The notes: generated by a model not told the origin, from the sequence alone. 64,000 nt of DNA from Sphingomonas glacialis (GCF_014653575.1 NZ_BNAQ01000001.1:620001-684000); one strand, 5' to 3'. Shown: positions 1 to 8,650, numbered from the stretch's first letter. A program made the numbers and translations.

Positions 1-1
1 G

Positions 2-1117
2 GAAGCGCTGGTTCAGATGCGCTCGCTCTACAAGACGATGCAGATCGAGGAATGCGCGCTGCTGCACGGCAACGCATCGGTCGCGCTCGGCACGCCCACC
101 GCTCCCACGTTGTCGGCAGCGGGTTCGACCGCAACTCTTCCCTCGCTGACCTATTCGGTCATTGTCGTCGCCCTCACCCCGCTCGGCCTGCTCCAGGCAA
201 CGCTCGGCGCCGGTGTCGTGACGCAGGTCACGATTGCTTCGAACGACGGCGCGGCCGGCTACACCGTCAACGGCGGTTGCTCGAACAAGTCGGCGTCGGC
301 AACGCAGGCGGTCACGCTTGGTCAGGCGCTCTCGGCGACTACGCCGTACATCAACGGCACTGCGGGCTATGCGTGGTATGTCGGCGCGGTCGGCTCGGAG
401 ACGCTGCAGGCGATCACCACGATCAACTCGGCGACTTTCTCGACCCCGCTCGCCGGCTCGCGCCAGGCGGCGACCGCGATCGCCGCCGACTATTCGACCA
501 ACTCGATCGCGTTCGACGGTCTGGTGACGCAGGCGTTCAAGAACAACGCCGTCGCGTACATCAAGACCATGGCGACCGGCACGGCGGGCGTCGGCACGCA
601 GATGACCGCGGTCGGCAACGGCGAGGTCCAGGAAATCCGCGACATGCTTCGCGCGATGTGGGACCAGAACCGCGTCAGCGTCACCAAGCTGTATGTCGCA
701 GCCCAGGAGCTGACCTCGCTCACGAAACTGGTGCTCACCGCGGGGTCGGCCCCGCTGCTGCGCATCAACTCGAACACGACCGCCGACAGCCCCGCCAACG
801 TCAAGGTCACCGCGGGCTCGGTCGTCGGCTGGTACTTCAACCCCTACACGGCGGACGGCGGTCGCTTCATCCCGATCATCATCCACCCGAACATGGTTCC
901 GGGCACGATCTTCGGTTACGCCGAGACCCTGCCGGCGACGTACATGTCGAACGAATGCCCGACCGTCGCCGAGGTCATCGTTCGCCAGGACTATTACGTC
1001 GAGAAGTGGCCGAAGACGGCGCGTCGCCAGTTCTACGGCACGTATTGCCAGGAAGCGGTCGCGGTCTACGCGCCCTTCTGCCTGGCGATCATCAACAACA
1101 TCGCACCGACCATCTGA
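2..1117 (+). CDS. Phage major capsid protein (5' end missing)
   Basis: The reading frame is open from the first full codon of the window (position 2), so the start lies upstream; the visible part is 371 codons. The N-terminal part has long Ala/Gly/Thr-rich stretches around residues 30-160, which look like an inserted or decorating domain. The C-terminal half (FNPYTADGG, YYVEKWPKTARRQFYGT) resembles HK97-fold capsid proteins of alphaproteobacterial prophages. Position fits: it lies directly upstream of head-completion and connector genes. The call rests on position and general sequence character, since no catalytic motif exists for this family. A different head protein with a capsid-like fold remains possible. 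Confidence 0.6.
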   Translation, partial: EALVQMRSLYKTMQIEECALLHGNASVALGTPTAPTLSAAGSTATLPSLTYSVIVVALTPLGLLQATLGAGVVTQVTIASNDGAAGYTVNGGCSNKSASATQAVTLGQALSATTPYINGTAGYAWYVGAVGSETLQAITTINSATFSTPLAGSRQAATAIAADYSTNSIAFDGLVTQAFKNNAVAYIKTMATGTAGVGTQMTAVGNGEVQEIRDMLRAMWDQNRVSVTKLYVAAQELTSLTKLVLTAGSAPLLRINSNTTADSPANVKVTAGSVVGWYFNPYTADGGRFIPIIIHPNMVPGTIFGYAETLPATYMSNECPTVAEVIVRQDYYVEKWPKTARRQFYGTYCQEAVAVYAPFCLAIINNIAPTI

Positions 1118-1208
1118 TCGGTCGTCGCCCGACGATGGAAGCGTCGGGCGGCACCTGGTCGTGCTGACCGTCTCCCCGGGTTTCTCTCCCCTTGGCCCGG
1201 GCACCCTA

Positions 1209-1240
1209 GGCCCCGCCGGTCCAAGCCAGCGGGGCCACCT
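1209..1240 (+). terminator. Terminator-like hairpin after the capsid gene
   Basis: GGCCCCGC (1209-1216) pairs perfectly with GCGGGGCC (1229-1236) across a 12-base loop and is followed by ACCTTTT. It lies in the 149-base gap between the capsid gene and the next gene. The short T run makes it a weak intrinsic terminator. Partial termination here could keep capsid expression above that of the downstream genes. Confidence 0.45.
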
Positions 1241-1266
1241 TTTCCCCAGATTTACGGAGCCACATC

Positions 1267-1737
1267 ATGGCCGACGAAGCCGCAGCACAAGAAGCCGCAA
1301 CCGCGCTGGTCGCATCGAGCGTCGCTGACCTCGTCGTGCTGATCGAAGGCGCCGACCTGCTCACGCTGACCCTTGCGCTGCAAGCCGAACAGGCCCGCGA
1401 AGGCGGCGGACGCAAGGACGCAATCGCCGCGCTCGAGGCTGCGATCGACGGCCACCCCGAGCTTGCCGCATCGGCTGCTGCTGATGCCGAAGCCGTCCCC
1501 CCAGCCGATACCACACCTCCGGTCGAGCTCGTCATCGACGCTGCGCACCGCGAGATCGCCGACGAAGCCGCAGCTACGATCGATGACGCCGCGCTCGCCG
1601 AGCAGACCGTTGCGATGGTCCACCCCGACGGCGGCACCTGCGACCTCTATCCGCTCAACGCCGAAGGCCAGATCGTCGTGCCGCTCGGCGATGTCCCGCT
1701 GATGCGCGAGCACGGCTTTCGGATGGTCATTGCCTGA
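1267..1737 (+). CDS. Hypothetical phage structural-region protein, 156 aa
   Basis: Not recognised. An acidic, Ala-rich protein with a helical N-terminal half (residues 1-65) and a C-terminal segment with HPDGG and DVPLMREHGF, which looks like a small folded domain. GGAG lies 8 bases before the ATG. It sits between the capsid gene and the head-tail connector gene, where phages often carry head-decoration, scaffold-remnant or neck genes. No Cys residues occur except one near residue 125, and there is no signal peptide or membrane segment. Its location suggests a virion or assembly role. Confidence 0.6.
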   Translation: MADEAAAQEAATALVASSVADLVVLIEGADLLTLTLALQAEQAREGGGRKDAIAALEAAIDGHPELAASAAADAEAVPPADTTPPVELVIDAAHREIADEAAATIDDAALAEQTVAMVHPDGGTCDLYPLNAEGQIVVPLGDVPLMREHGFRMVIA

Positions 1738-1757
1738 ACTCTCCCAGAAAGGCCGAG

Positions 1758-1979
1758 ATGATGCGCTATTCCGCTCCCATCGACACGACGAGCATCGACC
1801 TGACAACCGGGCCGGTTGCTGTCGTCGGCGGCTTCATTGAGGTCGACGATCACCTCTCGCTCGGCGACGCTGCGGGGCTGATCGCCAACGGCTTCCTGCC
1901 GGCGTCGCTCGCGGAAACGCAGCCCGCCCCGGTCGCCAAGACCGTCGAGCATCCCGCCGGCGAAGAGCCGGCCGCCTGA
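1758..1979 (+). CDS. Hypothetical small phage protein, 73 aa
   Basis: Not recognised. The start is ATG preceded by AAAGGCCGAG, a plausible ribosome-binding site. The N-terminal 50 residues (TGPVAVVGGFIEVDDHLSLG, then a short helix) look like a compact beta-rich fold; the C-terminus is Pro/Ala/Glu-rich and probably disordered. It lies 20 bases after the preceding unknown gene and one base before the connector gene, so it is probably translated as part of the same head-neck cluster. Confidence 0.55.
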   Translation: MMRYSAPIDTTSIDLTTGPVAVVGGFIEVDDHLSLGDAAGLIANGFLPASLAETQPAPVAKTVEHPAGEEPAA

Positions 1980-1980
1980 C

Positions 1981-2529
1981 ATGACCGATCTCACCACCCT
2001 CGCGAACTTCAAGGCCTATGCCGGGGTGACTGGTGGTGATGACGATACCGCGATTCAGGCGCTGATCAGCGCATATTCGGGCTATGTCCGCCAATACTGT
2101 AATCGCGACTTCACGCTCGGCAGCTATTCGCGCACCTTTGACGGGCGCAATCAGACCCGTCAGATGCTCCCACAATACCCGGTCCAGTCGGTGACCGCGG
2201 TGCAGATCGACACGCAGGTCGTGCCGCTTCAGGCGACGTTCGGGCAGGCCGGTTTCCGCTTCGATGCGCAGTCGGTCATGCTGAACGGCTATCGCTTCTG
2301 CCGCGGCGAGGGCAACGTCCTGATCTCGTGGACCGCTGGCTATGCCACGGTACCGCTCGAGATCGCGCAGGCGGTCAATGAGCTGGTCGGGCTGCGCTAC
2401 GAACTGCGCGACAAGCAGGGTTGGTCGTCGAAGTCGCTCGCTGGCGAGACCGTGTCGCTGATCACCGCCGACATGCCGAGCTCGGTCCGCACGATCCTCG
2501 CCAATTACCGTGCGGTCGTGCCGCTGTGA
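1981..2529 (+). CDS. Head-tail connector protein (HK97 gp6-like)
   Basis: A 182-residue protein beginning TLANFKAYAGVTGGDDDTAI and continuing with an LISAYSGYVRQYCNRDF helix, the usual opening of gp6-like adaptor proteins that form a ring under the portal. The middle has the family's beta segment (YPVQSVTAVQID, WTAGYATVPLEI) and the C-terminal helices end at NYRAVVPL. Length is slightly above the usual 100-180 residues. It overlaps the next gene through GTGA at 2526-2529, typical of the connector/gp10 pair in lambda-like phages. Confidence 0.75.
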   Translation: MTDLTTLANFKAYAGVTGGDDDTAIQALISAYSGYVRQYCNRDFTLGSYSRTFDGRNQTRQMLPQYPVQSVTAVQIDTQVVPLQATFGQAGFRFDAQSVMLNGYRFCRGEGNVLISWTAGYATVPLEIAQAVNELVGLRYELRDKQGWSSKSLAGETVSLITADMPSSVRTILANYRAVVPL

Positions 2530-2990
2530 TCAAAGCCTATCTCGTCAACGGCGACCAAGTTGTCGCCAGCGTCGAGCGTACCGGTGAGCGCATCAAGGGC
2601 GAACTCAAGGGCGGCATCGGGCGGCTGGCGATCAAGCTCCAGAACTTGGTGAAGACCGACAAGCTTCGCGGCCAAGTGCTCGGTCAGCGTTCAGGCCGTC
2701 TGTCCGGATCGATCCTTCAAGGCGTGACCGAGGAAGGCGACCAGGTCGTCGGCAAGGTCAGCACCAACCTTAATTACGGCATCGGCTGGGAATTGGGTTG
2801 GCCTGGAGGCGGCCCGGGCAAGCCATCGCTCAAGGATGCGAAGGCCAAGTTCAGTCTCGCCGGGTCCGATATGTTCGCCAACAGCACGCCGAAGCAACGC
2901 TCTTTCCTGCGCTCAGCGCTGAAGGACCTCGAAGCATCGGGCGTCATCAAGACCGAGATCGACGCCGCGATCGTGAGGGCTCTTAAATGA
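2526..2990 (+). CDS. HK97 gp10-like neck/tail-completion protein
   Basis: The GTG start at 2526 overlaps the connector's stop (GTGA), which fixes the start; the frame is open further upstream, but that part is only antisense-like sequence. The 154-residue product has a basic helical start (ERIKGELKGGIGRLAIKLQN), then the turn RSGRLSGSILQG and YGIGWELG, both typical of the gp10 family that joins head to tail. It ends in an ATGA overlap with the next gene. The order connector, gp10, terminator, tube matches lambda-like siphoviruses. Confidence 0.65.
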   Translation: MIKAYLVNGDQVVASVERTGERIKGELKGGIGRLAIKLQNLVKTDKLRGQVLGQRSGRLSGSILQGVTEEGDQVVGKVSTNLNYGIGWELGWPGGGPGKPSLKDAKAKFSLAGSDMFANSTPKQRSFLRSALKDLEASGVIKTEIDAAIVRALK

Positions 2991-3412
2991 CGATCCAGCG
3001 CGAACCGATCTACGCAGCGCTGTTCGCGCTGGTGTCGAGCGTTCAAGGTCTCAAGACGACCAGCCGAAAACTGAAGCACTGGAACGACGTGCAGGCGAGC
3101 GCGATGCCAGCACTTTTTCAGGCACAAACCGCGCAGATGTCGAACGGCGCCGATTTCCTGCCGGTGCGCTGGACGCTTGGCGCCCTGCTCTATCTCTACG
3201 TCTCGACCAAAGGCGCAGATAACCCCGGATCGGTCGTCAATCCGATCGTCGACGCAATCACGCATCTCTTCGAGCCGAACGCGGTCGGCGGCGGGCAGAC
3301 GCTCGGCGGACTTGTCCAATGGGCGCGCATTGGCGGCACGATCGAGACGTCCGAAGGCACGCTCGATAACCTCGAGGTAATTCAAATCCCGATCCACATG
3401 CTCGCTCTCTAG
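2987..3412 (+). CDS. Tail terminator/completion-like protein, 141 aa
   Basis: The ATGA overlap with the previous gene fixes the start. The protein opens with IYAALFALVSSVQGLKTTSR followed by a central alpha/beta segment (GALLYLYVSTKG), consistent with the tail-terminator fold (gpU-like), and ends VIQIPIHMLAL. Size (141 aa) and position immediately before the tail-tube gene fit a tail terminator that caps the tube and joins it to the neck. The functional call rests mainly on gene order. Confidence 0.5.
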   Translation: MTIQREPIYAALFALVSSVQGLKTTSRKLKHWNDVQASAMPALFQAQTAQMSNGADFLPVRWTLGALLYLYVSTKGADNPGSVVNPIVDAITHLFEPNAVGGGQTLGGLVQWARIGGTIETSEGTLDNLEVIQIPIHMLAL

Positions 3413-3443
3413 CGGGCTCCCCACCCACCGGAACGACCTTCAA

Positions 3444-3469
3444 CCCGCCCAGCTTCGGCGGGCTTTTTT
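3444..3469 (+). terminator. Rho-independent terminator upstream of the tail-tube gene
   Basis: CCCGCC (3444-3449) and GGCGGG (3457-3462) form a stem with a 7-base loop, followed by C and six T residues (3464-3469). This is a canonical intrinsic terminator inside the late operon, 17 bases before the tail-tube start. Such an element needs antitermination, or else a new promoter downstream; it may also act as an mRNA-stabilising 3' end for the neck genes. Confidence 0.7.
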
Positions 3470-3485
3470 ACATGGAGACACTGAC

Positions 3486-4244
3486 ATGCAGAACGGCTTC
3501 GGCTCCGGCGTCCTGTGGGGCACCCCCCTGACGGACGCATACGGCGCGGCAATCGCCAACCCGACCCCGGTCAATTTCGGCGTCCTCCAGGACGTCTCGG
3601 TCGACATCAGCTTCGACACGAAAATGCTGTACGGCAGCAACCAGTTCCCGGTCGCGCTTGGTCGCGGCAAGGGCAAAATCAGTTGCAAGGCGAAGATGGG
3701 CCAGATCAACGGTCGGCTGCTCAACAGCCTGTTCTTCGGCCAGACCGCGGTCAGCGGCGTGCTGTCGGACTATCAGGATCTGACCGGAGCGCCGATTCCC
3801 GCTACCCCGTATTCGATCACCCCGACGATCGCCGGTGCGGGCACTTGGGTTGCCGATCTCGGCGTCAAGAATGCGTTCGGCGTCGCTATGGTCTGCGTTG
3901 CCTCTGCGCCCGCGACCGGTCAGTATATGGTCTCCGCCGGCGTCTACACCTTCGCCGCCGCGGATACGGGGCAGACCGTCTTCATCTCGTACCAGTACAC
4001 CGCAACTTCGACGGTCGCTCAGAAGGGCACGATCATGAACGTGGCGATGGGTTATGCGCCGACGTTCCGCTGCGACTTCGTCAACAACTACAACAGCAAG
4101 AGCCTGTCCCTCTCGCTGTTCTGCTGCCTGACCAGCAAGCTCACACTGGCGACCAAGCAGGACGACTTCCTGATCCCCGAACTCGACTTCGATGCATTCG
4201 CCGACCCGCTGAACCGCGTCGGCATGTGGTCGACGTCGGAGTAA
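3486..4244 (+). CDS. Major tail tube protein
   Basis: A 252-residue protein with the profile of siphovirus tail-tube subunits: early LQDVSVDISFDTKMLYGSNQ, in which the inner-tube beta strands are compared with a target, then KISCKAKMGQINGRLLNSLF. An inserted Ig-like segment (about residues 100-185) is followed by a conserved-looking C-terminal ending with LIPELDFDAFADPLNRVG. AGACACTGACATG precedes the ATG. It lies between the tail terminator and the tail-assembly-chaperone genes, the standard place for the tube gene. Confidence 0.65.
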   Translation: MQNGFGSGVLWGTPLTDAYGAAIANPTPVNFGVLQDVSVDISFDTKMLYGSNQFPVALGRGKGKISCKAKMGQINGRLLNSLFFGQTAVSGVLSDYQDLTGAPIPATPYSITPTIAGAGTWVADLGVKNAFGVAMVCVASAPATGQYMVSAGVYTFAAADTGQTVFISYQYTATSTVAQKGTIMNVAMGYAPTFRCDFVNNYNSKSLSLSLFCCLTSKLTLATKQDDFLIPELDFDAFADPLNRVGMWSTSE

Positions 4245-4251
4245 TCGGCGC

Positions 4252-4608
4252 ATGGCAAAGCTGACCGTATCGGGGCGCGAGTACGACATCGCGCCCTTCA
4301 AGCTCGGGGCTATGAAGGCCGCGGCGCCCATCATCGAGCGCATCAATGCCACGATCGCCGCCAAGGGCGATGGCGGCGGCACCACGCTCGTCGACCTGAC
4401 CGAGATGCTCGGCGATTTCTGCGCCGTGCTTTCGATCGGGCTGATGAAGATCGACGCCACGCTGACCCCGGATCATCTCGAGGACGAACTCGGGTTCGGC
4501 GACATGCCCGCGATCCAGGCCGCGTTCACCGCCATCATGCGGGAATCGGGTCTGAAGTCGGCGGGGGAAGTTCCGGCTCCCGCGGCGGGGGAAGCAGCGG
4601 GAGCCTAG
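4252..4608 (+). CDS. Tail assembly chaperone, upstream (G-like) frame
   Basis: A 118-residue acidic helical protein (MAKLTVSGREYDI, then helices to about residue 100) with an Ala/Gly/Glu tail. It lies between the tail tube and tape measure genes, where lambda gpG and equivalents sit. The -1 frame is open through its 3' end and carries the next coding segment, so a minority of ribosomes may make a longer G-T fusion. Candidate slip sites are the two GCGGGGGAAG/GGCGGGGGAAG runs near 4561-4570 and 4584-4594. Slippage is inferred; a separately initiated downstream gene is the alternative. Confidence 0.6.
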   Translation: MAKLTVSGREYDIAPFKLGAMKAAAPIIERINATIAAKGDGGGTTLVDLTEMLGDFCAVLSIGLMKIDATLTPDHLEDELGFGDMPAIQAAFTAIMRESGLKSAGEVPAPAAGEAAGA

Positions 4609-4637
4609 CCGACATCATCGCCGACATCGTCTTCGAG

Positions 4638-4955
4638 GTGGCCGACGCTGGCCTCGAAGGCGGTTCGATCCGGCGCATTGAGGCCGATTGGACGTTGAAC
4701 GACGTCGCCGCCTGGCGGGCATCGTGGAAGCGCAACGGGCCGCCGCTCCGCATCGCTGCGATCAACATCGCGGCGGCGCTCGGCATCGATTTGCTGAAGA
4801 GCAAGTCCGACGATATGCCGCTCGGCGAACTCGATGTCGCGCCGAACGCGGTCAGCCTGACCGATATCCACCAGGTAATCGAGCTTCCGATCTCCGGCGG
4901 CGACACCATGGCAGCATCGCGTGCGATCGCGGAGCGCTTCGCGAAGGGCAAATAA
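4638..4955 (+). CDS. Tail assembly chaperone, downstream (T-like) frame
   Basis: The segment has the pattern ADWTLNDVAAWRASWKRNG and LRIAAINIAAALGIDLL, a helical domain found downstream of chaperone genes in related prophages. The only in-frame starts near the 5' end are weak (GTG at 4638, no clear ribosome-binding site), while the frame stays open back through the end of the upstream gene and reads LADIIADIVFEVADAGLEGG. This favours expression by -1 frameshifting from the preceding gene. The stop overlaps the tape-measure start (TAATG at 4953-4957). The true 5' limit is therefore uncertain. Confidence 0.5.
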   Translation: MADAGLEGGSIRRIEADWTLNDVAAWRASWKRNGPPLRIAAINIAAALGIDLLKSKSDDMPLGELDVAPNAVSLTDIHQVIELPISGGDTMAASRAIAERFAKGK

Positions 4956-7831
4956 TGTCGGAAACCGAAGCTTCGGTCAAAATCGTTGGCGATGCCAGCG
5001 GGGTCGCGCCGGCCGTAAACCAGACCAAGGACGAGATCGCGGGCCTCGGTCCGGCGCTCGCGCAACTGACGGCCGGGTTCGCCGAACTCGCCGCCGAGAT
5101 CCGCGCCAGCATGGCGACGACTGCCGCATCGACCGCCGAACTGACGCAGGAGATGCACCAGCTCAAGGCCGAGACCGAGAAGGAGTCGCTGTCGCTGCGC
5201 GAGATGGCGCTGTCCGCGAAGGAAGCTGCTGAGTCGATCTCCGAAATGAAGGAGGCCGCGTTCGGTTTCGCCGAGGCGTTCCTTGCCGCGTTCGCCGTCG
5301 AGCAGATCGCCGATTGGGCGAAGGAATTCGCCGAAGCCGCCGAGCATGTCGAGCACCTTGGTCAGCAGTTCGGCATGACCGCGCAGCAGGTCCAGGGGTT
5401 GGGCGTCGTCGCGCAGCTGTCGGGGGTCCAGCTCGACACGATCACCAAGGGCCTCGGCATCCTCGACAAGAACCTGTTTTCGGGGGCGAAGGAATCCGTC
5501 TTCAAGCAGATGGGAATCGAGGCGGGCGACGCGAAAGATCAGGTGGATCTGCTCGCGAAGGTCGCTGACAAGTTCAAGGGCATGGACGACGGGCCCAAGA
5601 AGGCCGCGCTCGCAATGGACCTGTTCGGCCGCGCTGGTGCGCAGATGATCCCGATCCTCAACCAGGGCGGCGAGGCCATGCGCGAGGCGAAGGAGAAGGC
5701 GGAGGAATACGGCGCCGCCTACACCGAACTGTCCGACGGCGCACAGGAAAAGGGCGTAGCGCTCGCTGAGTCGATCAACGAGAGCGGTGTCGCATGGAAG
5801 GGTGTCACCAACGTGCTCGGCGATGCCTTCGGCCCCGCGCTGAAGGACATCACCGACGGCATCAACTCGCTAATCAAGGCGTTCGTCGATTCGTACACCG
5901 AAGGAGGCACGGTCGCGGTCGTGTTCGAGGTCATCGTCGGCGTCGTCGAGACCGTCGGCGCAGCGATCAACGGCCTGGTCGAGATCTTCTCGGCAATGTG
6001 GGAAGCGGTGATCCAGATCGTCGGCGATCTCGTCGGCGACATCATGGACGCCTTCGGGATCAAGATCCCCGGCAGCTTCAAGACCGGCGAGGTCGCGATC
6101 AACCTCATCAAGGATGCGTTCGTCATCCTGAAGGACCTTATCGTCAACGTGATCGTGGTCGCCAAGGCCGCGATCATGGGTTTGATCGACACGCTCGTCC
6201 TGCTCGGCAAGATCGCCTACGACGCTTTCAATCTGAATTGGTCCGGCATCCAGAAGGACTGGGACAGCGGGCTCGCCACGCTCAAGAACCACGCGCTGAA
6301 GAATGCGCAGGAGATCGAGAGCACCTATCAGGACCTCGCACGCACGATCGCCGCGGCGATGAACGGAGAAGGCCCGACCGAGAAGAAGACCGGCATCAAG
6401 AGCGAGCACGGCGGGGCCGGCGGCGACTTCGACCCTGATTTGGCGAAGCAGAAGAAGGAAAAGAAGCCGAAAAAAGAGAAGGACGACCTCGTCCAGCAGC
6501 TCGAGGCGGAGCTCACCGCGAAGAAGCTGGCATGGTCGATGGCGCAGGACGCGCAGGGCACCGCGCAGGCCTATTCGCTCCAGTCGGAGGCCGATTACTG
6601 GCAGGCGATCCTGCAGCGCACCGATCTGTCCGCAAAAGACCGTGCCGCGGTCGAGACGAAGTATCTCGCCGCGCACAGCCAGTTGACCAAAGAGCGCATC
6701 GCGATCGTCATCGACGGCTACAAGCAGGAGATTGCGGAGGCCGAAAAGAATGCCGCCGCGAAGTTGGCGATTGCCGAGCGTGAGCTTGCCTATATCGGCA
6801 AGACGTTCGGCACCCAGTCGAAGGAATATGCGCAGGCGCAGGCCGAAATCGTGCGGATCAAGACGCAGGCGGCCGAACAGGTCCGCCAGATCGATGACAT
6901 TCGCGCAAAAGCGGTCGAGAAGGCCAATCTCGACCAGATTACGGCGGAGGAGACGCTCGCGAAGCATCGTGTCGCGACAGGCGCCGAGACGAGCGTGCAG
7001 CTGCTGACGGAGCAGAAATCGTTCGAGGATCGGCGCTACGCAATCGAACTCGCAGCCGCTCAACGCGCGCTCAGCATCGCGGACCCGAACCGGGACCCGG
7101 TAAAATATGCACAGCTGAACGCGCAGATCGAGCAGCTTGAGCGTTCGCATATCCAGAAGATGGCCGAACTCGACCAGCAACAGGTTGTCGCTCAGCGTGC
7201 CCGGTTCGCCACTATGTCGAAGTCCTTCGGCGACGCGATTGGCCAAATGGCAACGTTCCAAAAGGGCTTCGTCACCTCAGTCAACGGACTGTGGACGTCC
7301 TTGCTCGGCGGTGTAGAGCGGTCGATCTCGCGCATGGTCTCTTTGTGGATCGAAAGCCTTCTGGTGCGTGACGCCGCTGAATCGTCTCAGCATCTCAAGA
7401 GTGTTGCGCGAGACGCAAAGTCGGCGGCGTCCGGTGCCTACCGCGCAGTGGTCGGCATCCCGATTGTCGGACCGATCCTCGCGCCGATCGCCGCCGCGAC
7501 CGCATTCGCTGGCGTCATGGCTTTCTCGGCCGAGGGCGGATACGACGTGCCGTCGGGCGGCTATGGCATTGATGGGCGCGGCGGCTCGGTTGGTGTGTTG
7601 CATCCGGAGGAGATGGTACTTCCAGCCGCGCTGGCGAACGGGGTTCGAGCCATGATCGGCGCATCTTCTGCCAGTGGAAGCGCCCCGGCCGCAGCGAACG
7701 ATAGCGGTGATCAGCACTTCCACTATCACGACCATACCGAGAAGGGCGTGTCCGCGAGCGACATCATTGGCAACCGGGCCGCGGTCGCCAAAGCGATGAA
7801 GATGGCGCACCGCGAGTTGCGCGTCGGCTGA
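4955..7831 (+). CDS. Tail tape measure protein
   Basis: At 958 residues this is the longest tail gene before the tip and sets tail length. The start at 4955 overlaps the previous stop; upstream in-frame sequence is antisense-like. Residues about 1-110 and 520-830 are rich in heptad-like helices (Ala, Glu, Lys, Gln). Hydrophobic segments occur near residues 320-345 and 388-425, as in tape measure proteins that contact the host membrane during DNA entry. A glycine-rich hydrophobic stretch near residue 830-880 and a His cluster (HFHYHDH, from residue 921) lie near the C-terminus. Confidence 0.85.
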   Translation: MSETEASVKIVGDASGVAPAVNQTKDEIAGLGPALAQLTAGFAELAAEIRASMATTAASTAELTQEMHQLKAETEKESLSLREMALSAKEAAESISEMKEAAFGFAEAFLAAFAVEQIADWAKEFAEAAEHVEHLGQQFGMTAQQVQGLGVVAQLSGVQLDTITKGLGILDKNLFSGAKESVFKQMGIEAGDAKDQVDLLAKVADKFKGMDDGPKKAALAMDLFGRAGAQMIPILNQGGEAMREAKEKAEEYGAAYTELSDGAQEKGVALAESINESGVAWKGVTNVLGDAFGPALKDITDGINSLIKAFVDSYTEGGTVAVVFEVIVGVVETVGAAINGLVEIFSAMWEAVIQIVGDLVGDIMDAFGIKIPGSFKTGEVAINLIKDAFVILKDLIVNVIVVAKAAIMGLIDTLVLLGKIAYDAFNLNWSGIQKDWDSGLATLKNHALKNAQEIESTYQDLARTIAAAMNGEGPTEKKTGIKSEHGGAGGDFDPDLAKQKKEKKPKKEKDDLVQQLEAELTAKKLAWSMAQDAQGTAQAYSLQSEADYWQAILQRTDLSAKDRAAVETKYLAAHSQLTKERIAIVIDGYKQEIAEAEKNAAAKLAIAERELAYIGKTFGTQSKEYAQAQAEIVRIKTQAAEQVRQIDDIRAKAVEKANLDQITAEETLAKHRVATGAETSVQLLTEQKSFEDRRYAIELAAAQRALSIADPNRDPVKYAQLNAQIEQLERSHIQKMAELDQQQVVAQRARFATMSKSFGDAIGQMATFQKGFVTSVNGLWTSLLGGVERSISRMVSLWIESLLVRDAAESSQHLKSVARDAKSAASGAYRAVVGIPIVGPILAPIAAATAFAGVMAFSAEGGYDVPSGGYGIDGRGGSVGVLHPEEMVLPAALANGVRAMIGASSASGSAPAAANDSGDQHFHYHDHTEKGVSASDIIGNRAAVAKAMKMAHRELRVG

Positions 7832-8233
7832 TTACTGCGTCTGGAGGGGCGTCATGCCGAACTTCGTTGCCAGTTCCTGGCAGATATCGGGCACGAAGCG
7901 AAGCTCCGAAACGGGTGCATAATCGATCACCTTTCCGTCTCGGATTATGATCCGGTAGGTACGCTCGCCGACATAGCCGCCGTATTGATTCTTGGCGTTC
8001 ACCACGAGGCAGGTCGCGTAACCAGTGGTGCGCTTGAACATCGGCACTTTTTCGGTGAACGGGACGAACGTGTTCGGCCACTCAAAGTGCGCTGAATAGG
8101 GGTCGGCGAGGTTGCGCCGAATATACGCCTCGCCAATCTTGACCCCATCCTCGTAACGCATGGCGGCCCCATAGTCGGTTGCCGCCGGCGTTGGCTGCGC
8201 GGCGAGCAGAACAGCCGCACCGATCGTGAGCAT
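7832..8233 (-). CDS. Predicted secreted protein, prophage accessory (moron) gene
   Basis: A 133-residue protein on the strand opposite to the tail operon; its stop is immediately next to the tape-measure stop. It begins with a short signal peptide (MLTIGAAVLLAAQPTPAA, cleavage probably near residue 18). The mature part contains YEDGVKIGEAYIRRNLADPY, an FVPFTEKVPMFKR segment and one Cys pair (CLVV and DICQEL). No family is recognised. Opposite orientation inside a structural operon, a signal peptide and a small size are typical of a lysogenic-conversion gene expressed from the prophage. Confidence 0.6.
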   Translation of the reverse strand: MLTIGAAVLLAAQPTPAATDYGAAMRYEDGVKIGEAYIRRNLADPYSAHFEWPNTFVPFTEKVPMFKRTTGYATCLVVNAKNQYGGYVGERTYRIIIRDGKVIDYAPVSELRFVPDICQELATKFGMTPLQTQ

Positions 8234-8263
8234 CCAATATTCCCCCCGTTTGAGGCGCGCAAC

Positions 8264-8626
8264 CTACTCCTGACGCGGCAAAAGTCTAGGCGGGGCATCT
8301 CCGACCGAGCGCGCATTGCTCCCGTCTCCGTCGTCAAGCACCGCGATGAACCCGCACGCGCAGCATGGCGCCCGAACGCAGCCTCCCACCGGCAGCGCTG
8401 GTGGCGCGTCGAGCGGAAAGATCACTTCGGAAAGCCTCATCGCGGCCGGGCAGTCGATCGGCGCTAATAGCTGAACGCCGACGACAATATCCCGGCTGCT
8501 TTTCGCATTCGCCGCACGCCATCCGCCGAGCGTCGTTGTGTGCTGCTCATCTGCCCAAGGCGGCAACCGCCCGCGCCATTCCGGTCCGAGTCTCATCGGA
8601 CCATCATCAATCGGAGACGTCGCCAT
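8264..8626 (-). CDS. Hypothetical Cys-rich small protein, antisense to the tail operon
   Basis: The frame encodes about 120 residues from ATG at 8626 (an alternative ATG is two codons upstream). It contains WRAANAKSSRDIVVG, CPAAMRLSEVIFPLD and a tight cysteine group C83-x4-C88-C89-x-C91 that could bind metal. It fills the only gap in the tail operon not covered by a + strand gene and ends 30 bases before the secreted-protein gene, so the two could form a minus-strand pair. No strong ribosome-binding site is visible and no family is recognised; a chance open frame in GC-rich DNA is possible. Confidence 0.4.
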   Translation of the reverse strand: MATSPIDDGPMRLGPEWRGRLPPWADEQHTTTLGGWRAANAKSSRDIVVGVQLLAPIDCPAAMRLSEVIFPLDAPPALPVGGCVRAPCCACGFIAVLDDGDGSNARSVGDAPPRLLPRQE

Positions 8627-8650
8627 GTCCATTCGCGCGAGCGTCACCGC

